The notes beneath the pieces are model-generated. The model was given only the letters and a program-made list of their open reading frames with translations. It searched no databases and was not told the DNA's origin. Below, piece by piece: positions 35,448 through 43,912 of a stretch of DNA of 64,000 nt (position 1 is its first letter; each line of letters starts with the position of its first letter). The stretch spans positions 1 to 64,000 of the forward strand of contig JBCCPJ010000012.1 of the NCBI GenBank assembly GCA_039024895.1, given 5' to 3'. The DNA is from JAJDOD01 sp039024895 (lineage in GTDB: Bacteria; Pseudomonadota; Alphaproteobacteria; Rhodobacterales; Rhodobacteraceae). Made by a program: the position numbers and the translations under genes.

Positions 35448-35472
35448 CCATTTCAAGGCCGGATCGAAATGG
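35448..35472. promoter_or_regulatory. Inverted repeat upstream of queF
   Basis: CCATTTC and GAAATGG (7 perfect pairs) around an 11-base spacer, in the divergent fur-queF region and 14 bases before the queF start. It may be an operator or a leader hairpin. It does not resemble a preQ1 riboswitch. Confidence 0.35.
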
Positions 35473-35486
35473 GGTAGGCGTGCCCC

Positions 35487-35948
35487 ATGGAAACGATATA
35501 CAGCGACCTCAAACAACTGGGCGAACATACCGAGTTGCCCGCCTCCCCCGAAGACGCCGTGCTGGAGCGCGTCTCGAATCCCCAGGCGGACATCGCCTAT
35601 TGCGTGCGCTTCACCGCACCCGAGTTCACGTCCCTTTGCCCGATGACCGGTCAACCCGACTTCGCGCACCTTGTGATCGACTACGTGCCGGGCGCGTATC
35701 TTGTGGAATCGAAGTCGCTCAAACTGTATCTCGGCGCGTTTCGAAATCACGGCGCGTTTCACGAAGACTGCACGCTTTCAATTGCGCGCCGCCTTGTCGA
35801 TTTTCTGGACCCGCAATGGCTGCGCATTGGCGGCTACTGGTATCCGCGGGGCGGTATTCCGATTGATGTGTTCTGGCAAACCGGTGCGATGCCGCAGGAC
35901 GTCTGGATCCCCGATCAGGGCGTGCCCCCGTATCGTGGTCGCGGGTAG
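35487..35948 (+). CDS. queF: NADPH-dependent 7-cyano-7-deazaguanine reductase (type I)
   Basis: Reduces preQ0 to preQ1, the last step before queuosine is put into tRNA. 153 residues, the short QueF form. The thioimide-forming Cys is in FTSLCPMTGQPDFA; ESKSLKLYLGAFRNHGAFHE is the QueF signature with substrate-binding Glu and NADPH-contact residues. C-terminus WYPRGGIPIDVF is also typical. Stands divergent from fur; no queCDE genes are visible in the window. Confidence 0.96.
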   Translation: METIYSDLKQLGEHTELPASPEDAVLERVSNPQADIAYCVRFTAPEFTSLCPMTGQPDFAHLVIDYVPGAYLVESKSLKLYLGAFRNHGAFHEDCTLSIARRLVDFLDPQWLRIGGYWYPRGGIPIDVFWQTGAMPQDVWIPDQGVPPYRGRG

Positions 35949-35971
35949 TTTCTCTCGCGAGAGGATTTGTT

Positions 35972-36586
35972 ATGCCTACCCGTAAAGAGAGAGAAGGCCG
36001 CCCCGACATCGACACCATGACCACCGGGCAAGACCTCAAGCGCTGGTATTGGCGCAAGGACGAGTTGGTGGCGCGCGCGCGGGCCCTCGGGGTCAAAACC
36101 AGCGGGGGCAAGTTCTTGATCCTCGACCGGATCGCACATTATCTGGACACTGGTGAAACGGCGTTTCCGGGCGATCTCAAAGTCACGCCGCAGTCCAAGT
36201 TCGACTGGCATAGTGCAACGCTCACACCAGAAACGATCATCACCGACAGCTACAAGAACAGCCAGAATGTGCGCAGGTTTTTCAAGGCGCAGCTTGGCGA
36301 TGGGTTCAAGTTCAACATCGCCTTCATGGCGTGGATGCGCAGCAATACGGGCAAAACGCTTGCCGACGCCTGCGCTGCCTATGGCGAGATACGGAAAGCC
36401 GAAAAGGAAAACCCCGCCGCCATCCCCGATCACAACCAGTTCAACCAATACACGCGCGATTTCCTCGACGACAATCCCGACCTCTCCATGGCCGATGTCC
36501 GGCGCGTCTGGGCGCTCAAGATACAACGACCGTCGGAAACCGGGCGTCATGTCTATGAACGAGGTGATCTGAAATTGGAGGAATAA
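35972..36586 (+). CDS. SAP-domain / DUF6434 protein
   Basis: 204 residues. The first 60 contain a SAP-like helix-turn-helix (TTGQDLKRWYWRKDELV and GGKFLILDRIAHYL), a motif that binds DNA. The following part has FDWHSATLTPETIITDSYKN and VRRFFKAQLGDGFKFNIAFM, which I associate with the DUF6434 fold. Exact role unknown; a DNA- or nucleoprotein-associated function is plausible. It lies 23 bases after queF and may be co-transcribed with it. Confidence 0.75.
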   Translation: MPTRKEREGRPDIDTMTTGQDLKRWYWRKDELVARARALGVKTSGGKFLILDRIAHYLDTGETAFPGDLKVTPQSKFDWHSATLTPETIITDSYKNSQNVRRFFKAQLGDGFKFNIAFMAWMRSNTGKTLADACAAYGEIRKAEKENPAAIPDHNQFNQYTRDFLDDNPDLSMADVRRVWALKIQRPSETGRHVYERGDLKLEE

Positions 36587-36733
36587 GGCGGTTTTCTCAG
36601 GATGCGTAAGGCGCGCAGGACAATGGTGAAATCGACCGCATCTGCACCATAATCAAAGCTTGCTGTCGATCCGCTGTCAGATCGCCGGAATGTTCAGATG
36701 AACAAGACGCTGGTACCGAAGCAGGACCATATA

Positions 36734-37291
36734 ATGGCGAGAAAAACCTTCTTCGTGCTTGCGGCAGCCGTGCTGGTGGGGTGTGAAGACCCGCCATCTG
36801 AGCCGTTAGGGACGGGGCTTGTGCCTGACGAGGCGTTCCACGCACAAGCCAAAGCGGCGTTTGAAAGCTATCAGTCGATCAGCTTCTCCGAGGATATCGA
36901 AGTCTGTGGTTACTTTGGCTTCGACGCGGAAGGCGCATTTATCGCGGTTGGCCCGGTGCGGGGCGAGATCGACAGTTGCGTCGTTGACGATATCCCGGAA
37001 GCAATCGTTGAGATCGTCGCCTCCTATCACACGCATTCAAGCTTCGATACGGAAGCGGATAGCGAAGTGCCGAGCACCGATGATGTCACCACCGACATCG
37101 AAGAACAGGTGTTTGGATACGTTGGAACCCCCGGCGGTCGCCTTTGGCTGGTCGACTGGCAAGAGGCAACCGTCACGCAGCTATGCGGCCTCTATTGCCT
37201 GAGTTCAGACGAGGACTTCATTGAAGGTGACGCCGGACCAATCGCGCACAGCTACACATTGGACGACCTGCGCGAGCGAGAAGGCGAGTGA
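36734..37291 (+). CDS. Lipoprotein with JAMM-like (DUF4329-type) domain
   Basis: 185 residues starting MARKTFFVLAAAVLVGCEDP, a lipoprotein signal with lipobox LVGC. The mature domain has an acidic residue in DIEVCGYFG, then ASYHTHSSFDTEADSE and PSTDD, which together follow the E...HxH...SxxD order of JAMM/MPN metalloproteases, as in DUF4329 domains. Activity is not proven: the spacing between His pair and Ser is somewhat long. The frame opens at 36698 but the lipoprotein start is 36734. It sits just outside the type I secretion locus. Confidence 0.7.
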   Translation: MARKTFFVLAAAVLVGCEDPPSEPLGTGLVPDEAFHAQAKAAFESYQSISFSEDIEVCGYFGFDAEGAFIAVGPVRGEIDSCVVDDIPEAIVEIVASYHTHSSFDTEADSEVPSTDDVTTDIEEQVFGYVGTPGGRLWLVDWQEATVTQLCGLYCLSSDEDFIEGDAGPIAHSYTLDDLREREGE

Positions 37292-37486
37292 TCTAGTGCC
37301 GCCTGCAGGTAGTCTTGCTCTAACATAGTCTTTTGCGCCGCCCTTGGACGTAAGGTCCGCCAAATGCCACGGAAATTAACCGGATATTTTCGGCGTGACC
37401 GGCAGTGCTTCCCGAAGCAGCCCAAGTTTTCATCGTAGAGAGCATTCATCGGCCAAGGATAATCCAATGACCGCTTTGGGGCCGGC

Positions 37487-38980
37487 TTAAGCGCTCAGCG
37501 ACTGCGCCGTCAGCGATCCATCGGCATTGGTCACCATCACTTTGAAATTGGCAAATTCTGCGTCGTTGGCGTCAAAAACCCCATCGCCATTGCTGTCGAA
37601 CACCGAGCGCAGCGCCTCGATATCGCTCGTCGCCGTGGGGTCCCACTCGGTGAATACATATTGCCGCTGTTCGCTGATCTCGCCCGTGTTCTCCGGGTCA
37701 TAGAACAGCACGCCATTGCCCTCAGCCGCCCAGGCCGTCCGGTTTACGAGGCCGTCGCCCGTGGCATCCACGAAGATGGTGGATTGGGAGAGTTCGATGA
37801 TCTCAATGCCAGCGCCGGTGAGGTCGAGGAGGATGGGGGCGGATTGTTCTTTCTCAAGCTTGTCGCGGGCGCGATCTGCGGAGCGCTCGTGAGCCCTTGC
37901 ATCAGAATCCCGACCTTCGCTACGAGCTCGCTCGGCCTGCCGCTCATGGAGCTCAACATTGTGCTGTTGCCGATCGCTATTGGTCAGTTGCCCATCGCCA
38001 TCAACGTCGCCGCCCGGCTGGTAGCTCAAACCTTTAAACGGTCCATCTGCATAAAACCACTCGAAGCCGCCACCATACGACTTTTTCAAAACGGTTGCTT
38101 CAATTTCTTCGTCTTTAAAAGGGTTCTTGTAGAAAATACCGGAGTCTGGATTATGCGTATCCGTAAAGTGATTTTTGTTGAAGCGATCAATATCGACAAC
38201 TTCTCCCGTATGGGAGTCGATGTGGTGTGTTCCATCGGTCAGATAAAACAACGCCTCGCCTACTTTTGCTAAAAGCTCGTTCTCTCTATTTTGTAGAAAG
38301 AAACTTTTTTCCGCTGGTTCTTCTGCGAGTAGTTCGTTGCGAGCATGAAGATAGGCATTTCTCTCTATTGCTAATCGCGTATTTAGGTCAAAAATAGGCG
38401 GCCCAAGTATTGAATTGAGAAACTGATTTTCACCTACTCCTACACCAATCGACTGTACAAATATTCCTTCCTCAGTTACAATCACCCTGCGCGCCACTAA
38501 ACCGCCTTCATAAGGTGGTCCTGATTCAACTAGACCATCATGAAACATATGGCCGGAAAGCGTGATGTTAATGACGGTCATGGTTTCAGCATGGACGATG
38601 TGGGTAACGGGATTTATACCGGCCACCATGGACCTTGAACCAGTTTCGATCGGGTTTCCGTAATCATCGAGAAAATTAGGGGCCGGCTCTTCCATTAAAG
38701 CCATGAAGACATGTTGTGCTGTCACGTTTTGGTTAGCCCAACGAGCCGTAGACGCGGGGCTTTGTCCAGAAGGGACGCCTGTCGAAATGAAGTCGAGCGC
38801 GTTATATTGGATTTGTGCTAGACTATCGTACTGATGGAAGTCGTCGTGATCGGACGTAATCAGGCCATATGTATTTACTCTTTGTTCACTTCCGTCCACA
38901 AAGGTAATTGTCGTAGTGAAGCGATCAATGCTGTAGGCCCCACCATGTTCAGTTTCTCCTACAAAGAATGGATTAGTCAT
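37487..38980 (-). CDS. Large calcium-binding-type secreted protein, C-terminally truncated; candidate type I secretion substrate
   Basis: 497 residues. The N-terminal 300 are AT-rich in coding and unrecognised (GHMFHDGLVESGPPYEGG, IERNAYLHARNELLAEE). A linker with an EF-hand-like loop (DVDGDGQLTNSD) and a charged coil leads to a domain common in long type I-secreted proteins: APILLDLTGAGIEIIELS, then DSNGDGVFDANDAEF. In relatives this domain usually continues for many residues, but here the frame stops at TAQSLSA. No GGxGxD RTX repeats or C-terminal export signal are present. Lies downstream of hlyD and a broken exporter gene; overlaps the preceding membrane-protein gene by eight bases. Confidence 0.7.
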   Translation of the reverse strand: MTNPFFVGETEHGGAYSIDRFTTTITFVDGSEQRVNTYGLITSDHDDFHQYDSLAQIQYNALDFISTGVPSGQSPASTARWANQNVTAQHVFMALMEEPAPNFLDDYGNPIETGSRSMVAGINPVTHIVHAETMTVINITLSGHMFHDGLVESGPPYEGGLVARRVIVTEEGIFVQSIGVGVGENQFLNSILGPPIFDLNTRLAIERNAYLHARNELLAEEPAEKSFFLQNRENELLAKVGEALFYLTDGTHHIDSHTGEVVDIDRFNKNHFTDTHNPDSGIFYKNPFKDEEIEATVLKKSYGGGFEWFYADGPFKGLSYQPGGDVDGDGQLTNSDRQQHNVELHERQAERARSEGRDSDARAHERSADRARDKLEKEQSAPILLDLTGAGIEIIELSQSTIFVDATGDGLVNRTAWAAEGNGVLFYDPENTGEISEQRQYVFTEWDPTATSDIEALRSVFDSNGDGVFDANDAEFANFKVMVTNADGSLTAQSLSA

Positions 38981-39401
38981 TTTTTTTACCTTTCATATAT
39001 ATTGTGGCGGTACAGACCGCGGATATGAAAACGACCAGTGCATTCATAGAGGCTTGCTGAAACAAAGCCTTATATCCAAGAGGAGTAATACTACCTCCTT
39101 TGAATAGTAATCTTTCGCCATATCCCGCTTGTCCAGGTGTCATAATTTTTATCCATAGAATAAAGGAAACAAATAAAACTATGAGTAATAAAATTGATTT
39201 TATTGCAATGACCTTAATCGCTTCTGAGTAGTTTTTTTGTTCCCAAACTCGAAAAATTATGTTTGCAGTAAATAAAATAAATATGCTAAAAAAAAGACTC
39301 TGTATAGAAGATCCATATAAGATAACTACCCCTAAAAAAATTAGTAGAGAAAAAATTACGGATAATTTAATTTTCGGTTTTTTACTTTCGGCGCCAGTCA
39401 T
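38973..39401 (-). CDS. AT-rich small membrane protein, possible partner/immunity of the adjacent secreted protein
   Basis: 142 residues with four likely membrane helices (about 14-30, 32-50, 65-85, 112-132) and positively charged ends (SKKPKIK, KGKKND). No family is recognised. The gene is markedly AT-rich compared with hlyD upstream, indicating recent arrival. Its end overlaps the start of the putative secreted protein by eight bases, so the two are translationally coupled. A small membrane protein directly before a secreted effector could be an immunity or secretion-assisting protein; this is inferred from position only. Confidence 0.55.
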   Translation of the reverse strand: MTGAESKKPKIKLSVIFSLLIFLGVVILYGSSIQSLFFSIFILFTANIIFRVWEQKNYSEAIKVIAIKSILLLIVLFVSFILWIKIMTPGQAGYGERLLFKGGSITPLGYKALFQQASMNALVVFISAVCTATIYMKGKKND

Positions 39402-39471
39402 TTCATGTCACCCAGTTGATACTTTTAGTTTCGTTCAAGAATTTTGATACATCTAGAGCACAATTCATCCC

Positions 39472-40767
39472 TCAACTCTCCCTCATTGCTCGCTCGAAGT
39501 AATCGGTGAGCGGTTTTGTCAGGTAGGACAGCGGTGTGCGGTCCTCTGTGCGGAGATAGGCCTCGACGGGCATGCCGGGGAGCATCTCTTGCCCCTCAAG
39601 CTTAGCCAGTTCCGTCTCCAGCGCCATGATATTCACCCGGTAATAGGGCGCGCCGGTTTGGGGGTTCTCCAGCACATCCGCCGAGACACCGGTGATCTGC
39701 CCGGCGATCTCCGGCGTCACCCGTTGGTTGAAGGCGGAGAAGCGGAGCGTCACCGGCTGGCCCGGATAGACCTGATCCACATGGATCGCGTCGATCTCCG
39801 CCTCGATCACCAAGGGCTGGTCTTGGGGCACCACATACATCAGGGGCTCCGCCGGTTGCACCACGCCTTGGGCGGCAAAAACCGTTGAGCCGAACACCAC
39901 CCCCGCCACGGGGGCCCGGATATCGAGCCGGGCGAGGCGCGCGTTCAACCCGCGTTGGCGTTCGAGGAGTTCGAGCTCCCGCAATTGAATGTCGCGCAAC
40001 TCGGCAATGGCGGCCTCGCGCCGGGTGTTGCCAAGGCGGAGCTTCTCGATTTCAAAGCCAGCGATCTCCCCCCGGAACTGCGCGATATCCGCCGTCAGCT
40101 TGCCGATTTGGCCGGTGATGTCCGCGGCCTCCCGGCGTAACGCGGAAACCTGCCGCGCTTGGGTTAGCCCCTTGGCGAGCAGGGCGGTTTGTGCGTCGAG
40201 GTCGGCGGCCACCAAAGCGTCTTGGGCGCGGAGACCCTGCAATTGCGCCTCCGTCCCGGTGATACGGTTTCCGGTCTGCGCAATTCGCTCCTCAAGCTGG
40301 CCCAACTCGCGGGCAAAGCTCTCCCGACGCGCCTCAAAAAGCGTGGTTTGCCCCGCGATTTGGTCCCGGGTACCGGCATCTGTCCGTTGGGATATCTCGT
40401 CCGGAAAGCTGACCCGGTCCGTGCCGTCCCGTTCCGCTTCGAGCCGTGCCCGGCGCGCGCCAAATTCCACCAGTTGCAGGTCAATCACCGCCAATTCGGA
40501 AGCGAGCAACGTATCGTCCAGCCGGAGGAGCAGATCGCCCGCGTCGACGTGGTCTCCATCCCGCGCCGCGATCTCAGCAATCACGCCACCTTCGCGGTGC
40601 TGCACCACCTGGCGATTGTTTTCCACGACCACCGTGCCCGGGGCAATGATGGCGCCCGCAATCTCCGCGCGCATGCTCCAGACGCCAATGACGCCCACCA
40701 ACAGGGCAAGGGCCACGCCGCCAATGCCCATGGGCAACCAGATGCTGTATTTGGCGGATCGGCTCAT
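39472..40767 (-). CDS. HlyD-family type I secretion periplasmic adaptor
   Basis: 431 residues: one N-terminal membrane helix (GIGGVALALLVGVIGVWS), a biotinyl-lipoyl half (IIAPGTVVVENNRQVVQHREGG), long periplasmic coiled-coil (residues about 95-270), and a beta-barrel part ending in QPLVIEAEIDAIHVDQVYPG and LPGMPVEAYLRTEDR, the HlyD/PrtE C-terminal signature. It links the inner-membrane ABC exporter to the outer-membrane channel. Intact and normal length. Its start overlaps the exporter gene stop by four bases, an ordinary exporter-adaptor operon; no TolC gene is in the window. Confidence 0.92.
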   Translation of the reverse strand: MSRSAKYSIWLPMGIGGVALALLVGVIGVWSMRAEIAGAIIAPGTVVVENNRQVVQHREGGVIAEIAARDGDHVDAGDLLLRLDDTLLASELAVIDLQLVEFGARRARLEAERDGTDRVSFPDEISQRTDAGTRDQIAGQTTLFEARRESFARELGQLEERIAQTGNRITGTEAQLQGLRAQDALVAADLDAQTALLAKGLTQARQVSALRREAADITGQIGKLTADIAQFRGEIAGFEIEKLRLGNTRREAAIAELRDIQLRELELLERQRGLNARLARLDIRAPVAGVVFGSTVFAAQGVVQPAEPLMYVVPQDQPLVIEAEIDAIHVDQVYPGQPVTLRFSAFNQRVTPEIAGQITGVSADVLENPQTGAPYYRVNIMALETELAKLEGQEMLPGMPVEAYLRTEDRTPLSYLTKPLTDYFERAMRES

Positions 40768-42470
40768 GCGACTTGCCCGTTGCCCAAGCTTCGCTGCACC
40801 TCGCTCGCGTTCTTCATCATGGCGCGGATGATCTCGTCGCGCGGCCCAAGCGCTTTGACCCGCCCGGCTTCGAGCACAAGGAGTTTATCGCATTCGGCAA
40901 TCGCGGTGGGGCGGTGGGTCATGATGACAACGGCGCGCTGGCGCTCCTTCATGTCGCGAATGGCCGCGTTAAGCGCATCGCTGCCTTCCTGGTCCAGGGC
41001 CGAGTTTGGCTCGTCCAGCACCAACAGCACCGGGTTGCCATAGAGCGCGCGCGCCAGGGCGATCCGTTGCTTTTGCCCGCCCGAAAGGCCGATCTCGTTA
41101 TCCTCGACCCGCGTGTCATACCCGTTAGGCAGGGACAGGATAAGCTCATGGGCCTTGGCCCGCTTGGCCGCTTCAACAACGGCTTCACTGTCCGGGGATA
41201 GGGCCATCCGGGCGATATTCTCGGCAATCGTGCCGCTAATGAGCGTTGGGTCTTGCGGCAAATAGCCGACATAGGCGCCGAGGTCCTCGGGGTGATAGTG
41301 ACCCATGAGCGCGCCGCCCAGGCGCACCTCGCCGACATTCGGCTCAATGAGCGCAAGGAGCGCCTTGGCAATGGACGTTTTGCCAGCACCGCTTGGGCCG
41401 ATCACGCCGAGCGCTTCGCCGCCCGGCACCGTGAAAGAGACGTCGTAGAGGATCGGTTTGGCCTGGGACGACGCAGCGAGGGTGAGCCCTTTGACCGCAA
41501 GAGTAGCGTCCGGCTCGGGTAAACGCGTTCGACTTGGACCGCGCTCCGTTGCGAGGTCTTCCTTGAGTGCTGCCCAGGCGGCTTTCGCCCGGGTGAACTG
41601 AGGCCAGCGGCCAATCACTTGCTCGATCGGCGCCAGCGCGCGTCCCATGAGGATTGAGGCGGCGATCATTGCACCGGCCGTCATCTCACCCGCAAGTACA
41701 AGCCACGCCCCGAGTGCCAGGATCAGGGACTGAAGCGACAGGCGGAACGCCTTCGTGAAGGTCGAGAATGCCCCGGTCCAATCGACCGCGACCAGGTTCT
41801 CCTGCAATGCCTGATCGCGCTTTGCCAGCCAGCGCGCCGTCAAGGCCGGAACCATCCCTTGGGAGCGCGCGATCTCAGCAGCCTTTCGGGCGTTTTCTTC
41901 GAATGCGCTTGCGTCACTGCTGACCCGATGGGCCTGTTCGACCCGCTTGGCCGTCAGCGCCTGGTTCACGAGTGCCACGGCGATCAGGACAAGACCGCCA
42001 GCCAGAGAGAACCAACCGAGCTACGGGTGGAATATGAAGATCAACCCGATGAAAAGCGGTGTGAACGGCGCATCGAAGAGGGCGGCAAAGCCGGGCGACG
42101 CGATCGTGGATTGCACGGCGTCCACATCTCGGCGTAAGTGCGGCTTGCTCCGTCCCCCCTGGAAGAGTTGTTCAAACACCTCTCCGTCGAGCTCCGCCTG
42201 GAGACGCGCAGCGCAGCGCGCAAGGAGACGCGTCCGGGCGAAATCAAGAAGCCACATCAAGCCGTAGAGCACCAGAACAAGGACGATCAGCGCTACGAGC
42301 GTTTCTTCCGAACCCGAGCCGAGAACGCGGTCGTACACCTGAAGCATGAAGAGCGGACCGGTCAGCATAAGCAGGTTCACAAAGACGCTGAACACGCCGA
42401 CAAACAGGAGCGCGTGCTTGAACGACCCAACGGCGCGCACCACAGAATTCTCAAGCGAACTCGTACTCAA
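40764..42470 (-). pseudogene. Type I secretion ABC transporter (PrtD-like), interrupted by in-frame amber codon
   Basis: One reading frame from ATG 42470 to 40764 would encode 567 residues with the PrtD-type layout: membrane domain (LTGPLFMLQVYDRVLGSGS), then ATPase with Walker A GPSGAGKTS, signature LSGGQKQRIALARA and Walker B VLLVLDEPN. A TAG at 42021-42023, after IFIFHP and before LGWFSLAGG, stops it at residue 149. The frame does not shift: both halves read on the same register, and a single base change from TGG (Trp, expected here in relatives) explains it. The 3' half could restart at 41978. Sequencing error, readthrough or real decay are the options. Confidence 0.85.
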
Positions 42471-42972
42471 AGGACTAAATACCCGTGCTTTAACTACCGT
42501 CGGTAGGGTAAAGAGCGACCGACGTAAGACAACCCGGATTTAATTTTTAACTGGAAACACTTTGTCCACGGCAGCGGGCGCTCTGAGCTCTAAAGCTAAA
42601 TTGCGAGATCGCGCAGCGAAAAAGCTGCCAAAGACTATAATTTCAGGCCGATTTACACCTCCGGCTCAGCTTTAAACAATTGGCCAATTCGCAACAGTGG
42701 AGAAAGCTTGAATGTCGACGCTGGCAGTATTTTACGCCGCCGCGCCCCAGACTGTATTGTCGCAGGGCAAACGCTGCTGCTTACACTTGGCGGTATAGCC
42801 GTCGTTGACAATTCGCGAGTGTATATTCAAGCTTTCCTCAGGTCAGCGCTACCTGCCGCGAGCATCCTTCGGGAACGGTGAAAGCGCCCTAAAAAGACGT
42901 CATTTAGTTTTCCGACCAGCATTCGGTCGGCAATGCGCGCGCCGCTTAAGACATGCTGGGATGGAGACTTAA
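42471..42972. other. 502-bp gene-free region upstream of the secretion locus
   Basis: No coding frame with convincing codon use. It separates the divergent secretion operon and glyoxalase-like gene. It holds a 12-base inverted repeat GAAAGCTTGAAT / ATTCAAGCTTTC at 42702-42713 and 42825-42836, and a CCGACC / GGTCGG hairpin at 42912-42930. It could carry promoters, a small RNA or remains of a lost gene. Confidence 0.4.
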
Positions 42973-43509
42973 ATGATCAGCTCTGACCAAGCCAAATCCA
43001 TGGCCAAGAAACTCCGTGCAGCCTTGGAGGCTGACGACATTCAAATTTCCCATGGCAAAGCACTGGAACTCATCGCGTCCAGCCTCGGGTTTGCCGACTG
43101 GAACACAGCAAAGGCAACGCTTGAACAGGCCGCACCAGACGCGGTCGAATTTACCGGATGCAACCCGATCGTACGGTTCTTCGACGAAGCGAAAGCGCGC
43201 GAATTCTATTGTGACTTCCTCGGGTTTTCCGTCGCTTTTGAGCATCGTTTTACCAATGATCTTCCGCTTTATTTGGCAATAGAGCGGGCGGGATTGCAGT
43301 TGCATTTGTCCGAACACCACAACGATGCCAGCCCAGGCTCCAACGCGTTTATTCCGACGACGAATATACGCGCCTTCCATCAGGAACTTTCGAATAAACG
43401 TTATGCGTTCAACCGACCGGACTTGGAGAGAATGCCGTGGGGGCTGCAAATGCAGGTGCACGATCCGTTCGGCAACCGTTTGAGGTTCTGCGAACAAGGA
43501 TCATCATAG
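42973..43509 (+). CDS. Glyoxalase/bleomycin-resistance superfamily protein with glyoxalase-related N-terminal domain
   Basis: 178 residues. The first 55 (AKSMAKKLRAALEADDI to LIASSLGFADWNTAKA) match the helical glyoxalase-related domain often placed before VOC domains. The rest is a VOC fold with NPIVRFFDEAKAREFYCDFL, a substrate-pocket region LYLAIERAGLQLHLSEHH and the end VHDPFGNRLRFCEQ. Family members bind bleomycin-type drugs or small aldehydes; the actual ligand is unknown. Single gene, divergent from the secretion operon. Confidence 0.85.
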   Translation: MISSDQAKSMAKKLRAALEADDIQISHGKALELIASSLGFADWNTAKATLEQAAPDAVEFTGCNPIVRFFDEAKAREFYCDFLGFSVAFEHRFTNDLPLYLAIERAGLQLHLSEHHNDASPGSNAFIPTTNIRAFHQELSNKRYAFNRPDLERMPWGLQMQVHDPFGNRLRFCEQGSS

Positions 43510-43856
43510 CCGCGGCAACTCAGAGCCGCGCAACTTGTACTGGGCAGAACCAGATAGCAGGGGGCTACCACAGCCTTGCAGGCTTTCGAGCAGTAATTCG
43601 CATCGCTGGCCCGGATCTCGAACGAGACACCGCACAATATTTGTCGATCTTTTGGGCGTGCCTCGGACCGGCAACCAGATCCTTCCCAAGGATGACGAGC
43701 ATTTAAGAGCGTCGCGCTTTTGAATGATGTATCCCCACGATCGTAAAAGAGCGCCGCATTTGAAGCGATCAGCACAGTTCACAACCTAAGATTCCAGCAT
43801 CGCTACATGTGCTGGGAGGGCGCGCGCCGGGCCTCAAACTTTCACGGTTTGCCAAT
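43510..43856. other. 347-bp intergenic region, no gene supported
   Basis: Short overlapping frames exist on both strands but have atypical composition and no recognisable protein. The region separates two convergent genes and ends with the terminator of the BI-1 gene. I see nothing else in it. Confidence 0.5.
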
Positions 43857-43890
43857 AAAAAAGCCCCGACTGACCTGCGCCAGACGGGGC
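43857..43890 (-). terminator. Rho-independent terminator of the BI-1 gene
   Basis: On the minus strand GCCCCG and CGGGGC enclose an inner CTG/CAG extension and a loop, followed by TTTTTT. It begins about 23 bases after the stop codon at 43913. Confidence 0.8.
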
Positions 43891-43912
43891 CGTGTTTCGT
43901 ATGCTCTGCCGA

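Noticed and set aside
35388..35486. preQ1 riboswitch before queF
   Set aside because: Only 99 bases, shared with the divergent fur promoter, and no preQ1 aptamer pattern is seen.
37252..37467. 71-codon minus-strand frame after the truncated secreted protein
   Set aside because: Overlaps the lipoprotein gene's 3' end and shows no similarity to the missing C-terminus of the secreted protein.
40764..42470. Frameshift as the cause of the split exporter
   Set aside because: Both parts are in the same register; only one stop codon intervenes.
43437..43782. Overlapping 89- and 92-codon frames on both strands
   Set aside because: Composition is not protein-like and neither has a ribosome site or a recognisable motif.
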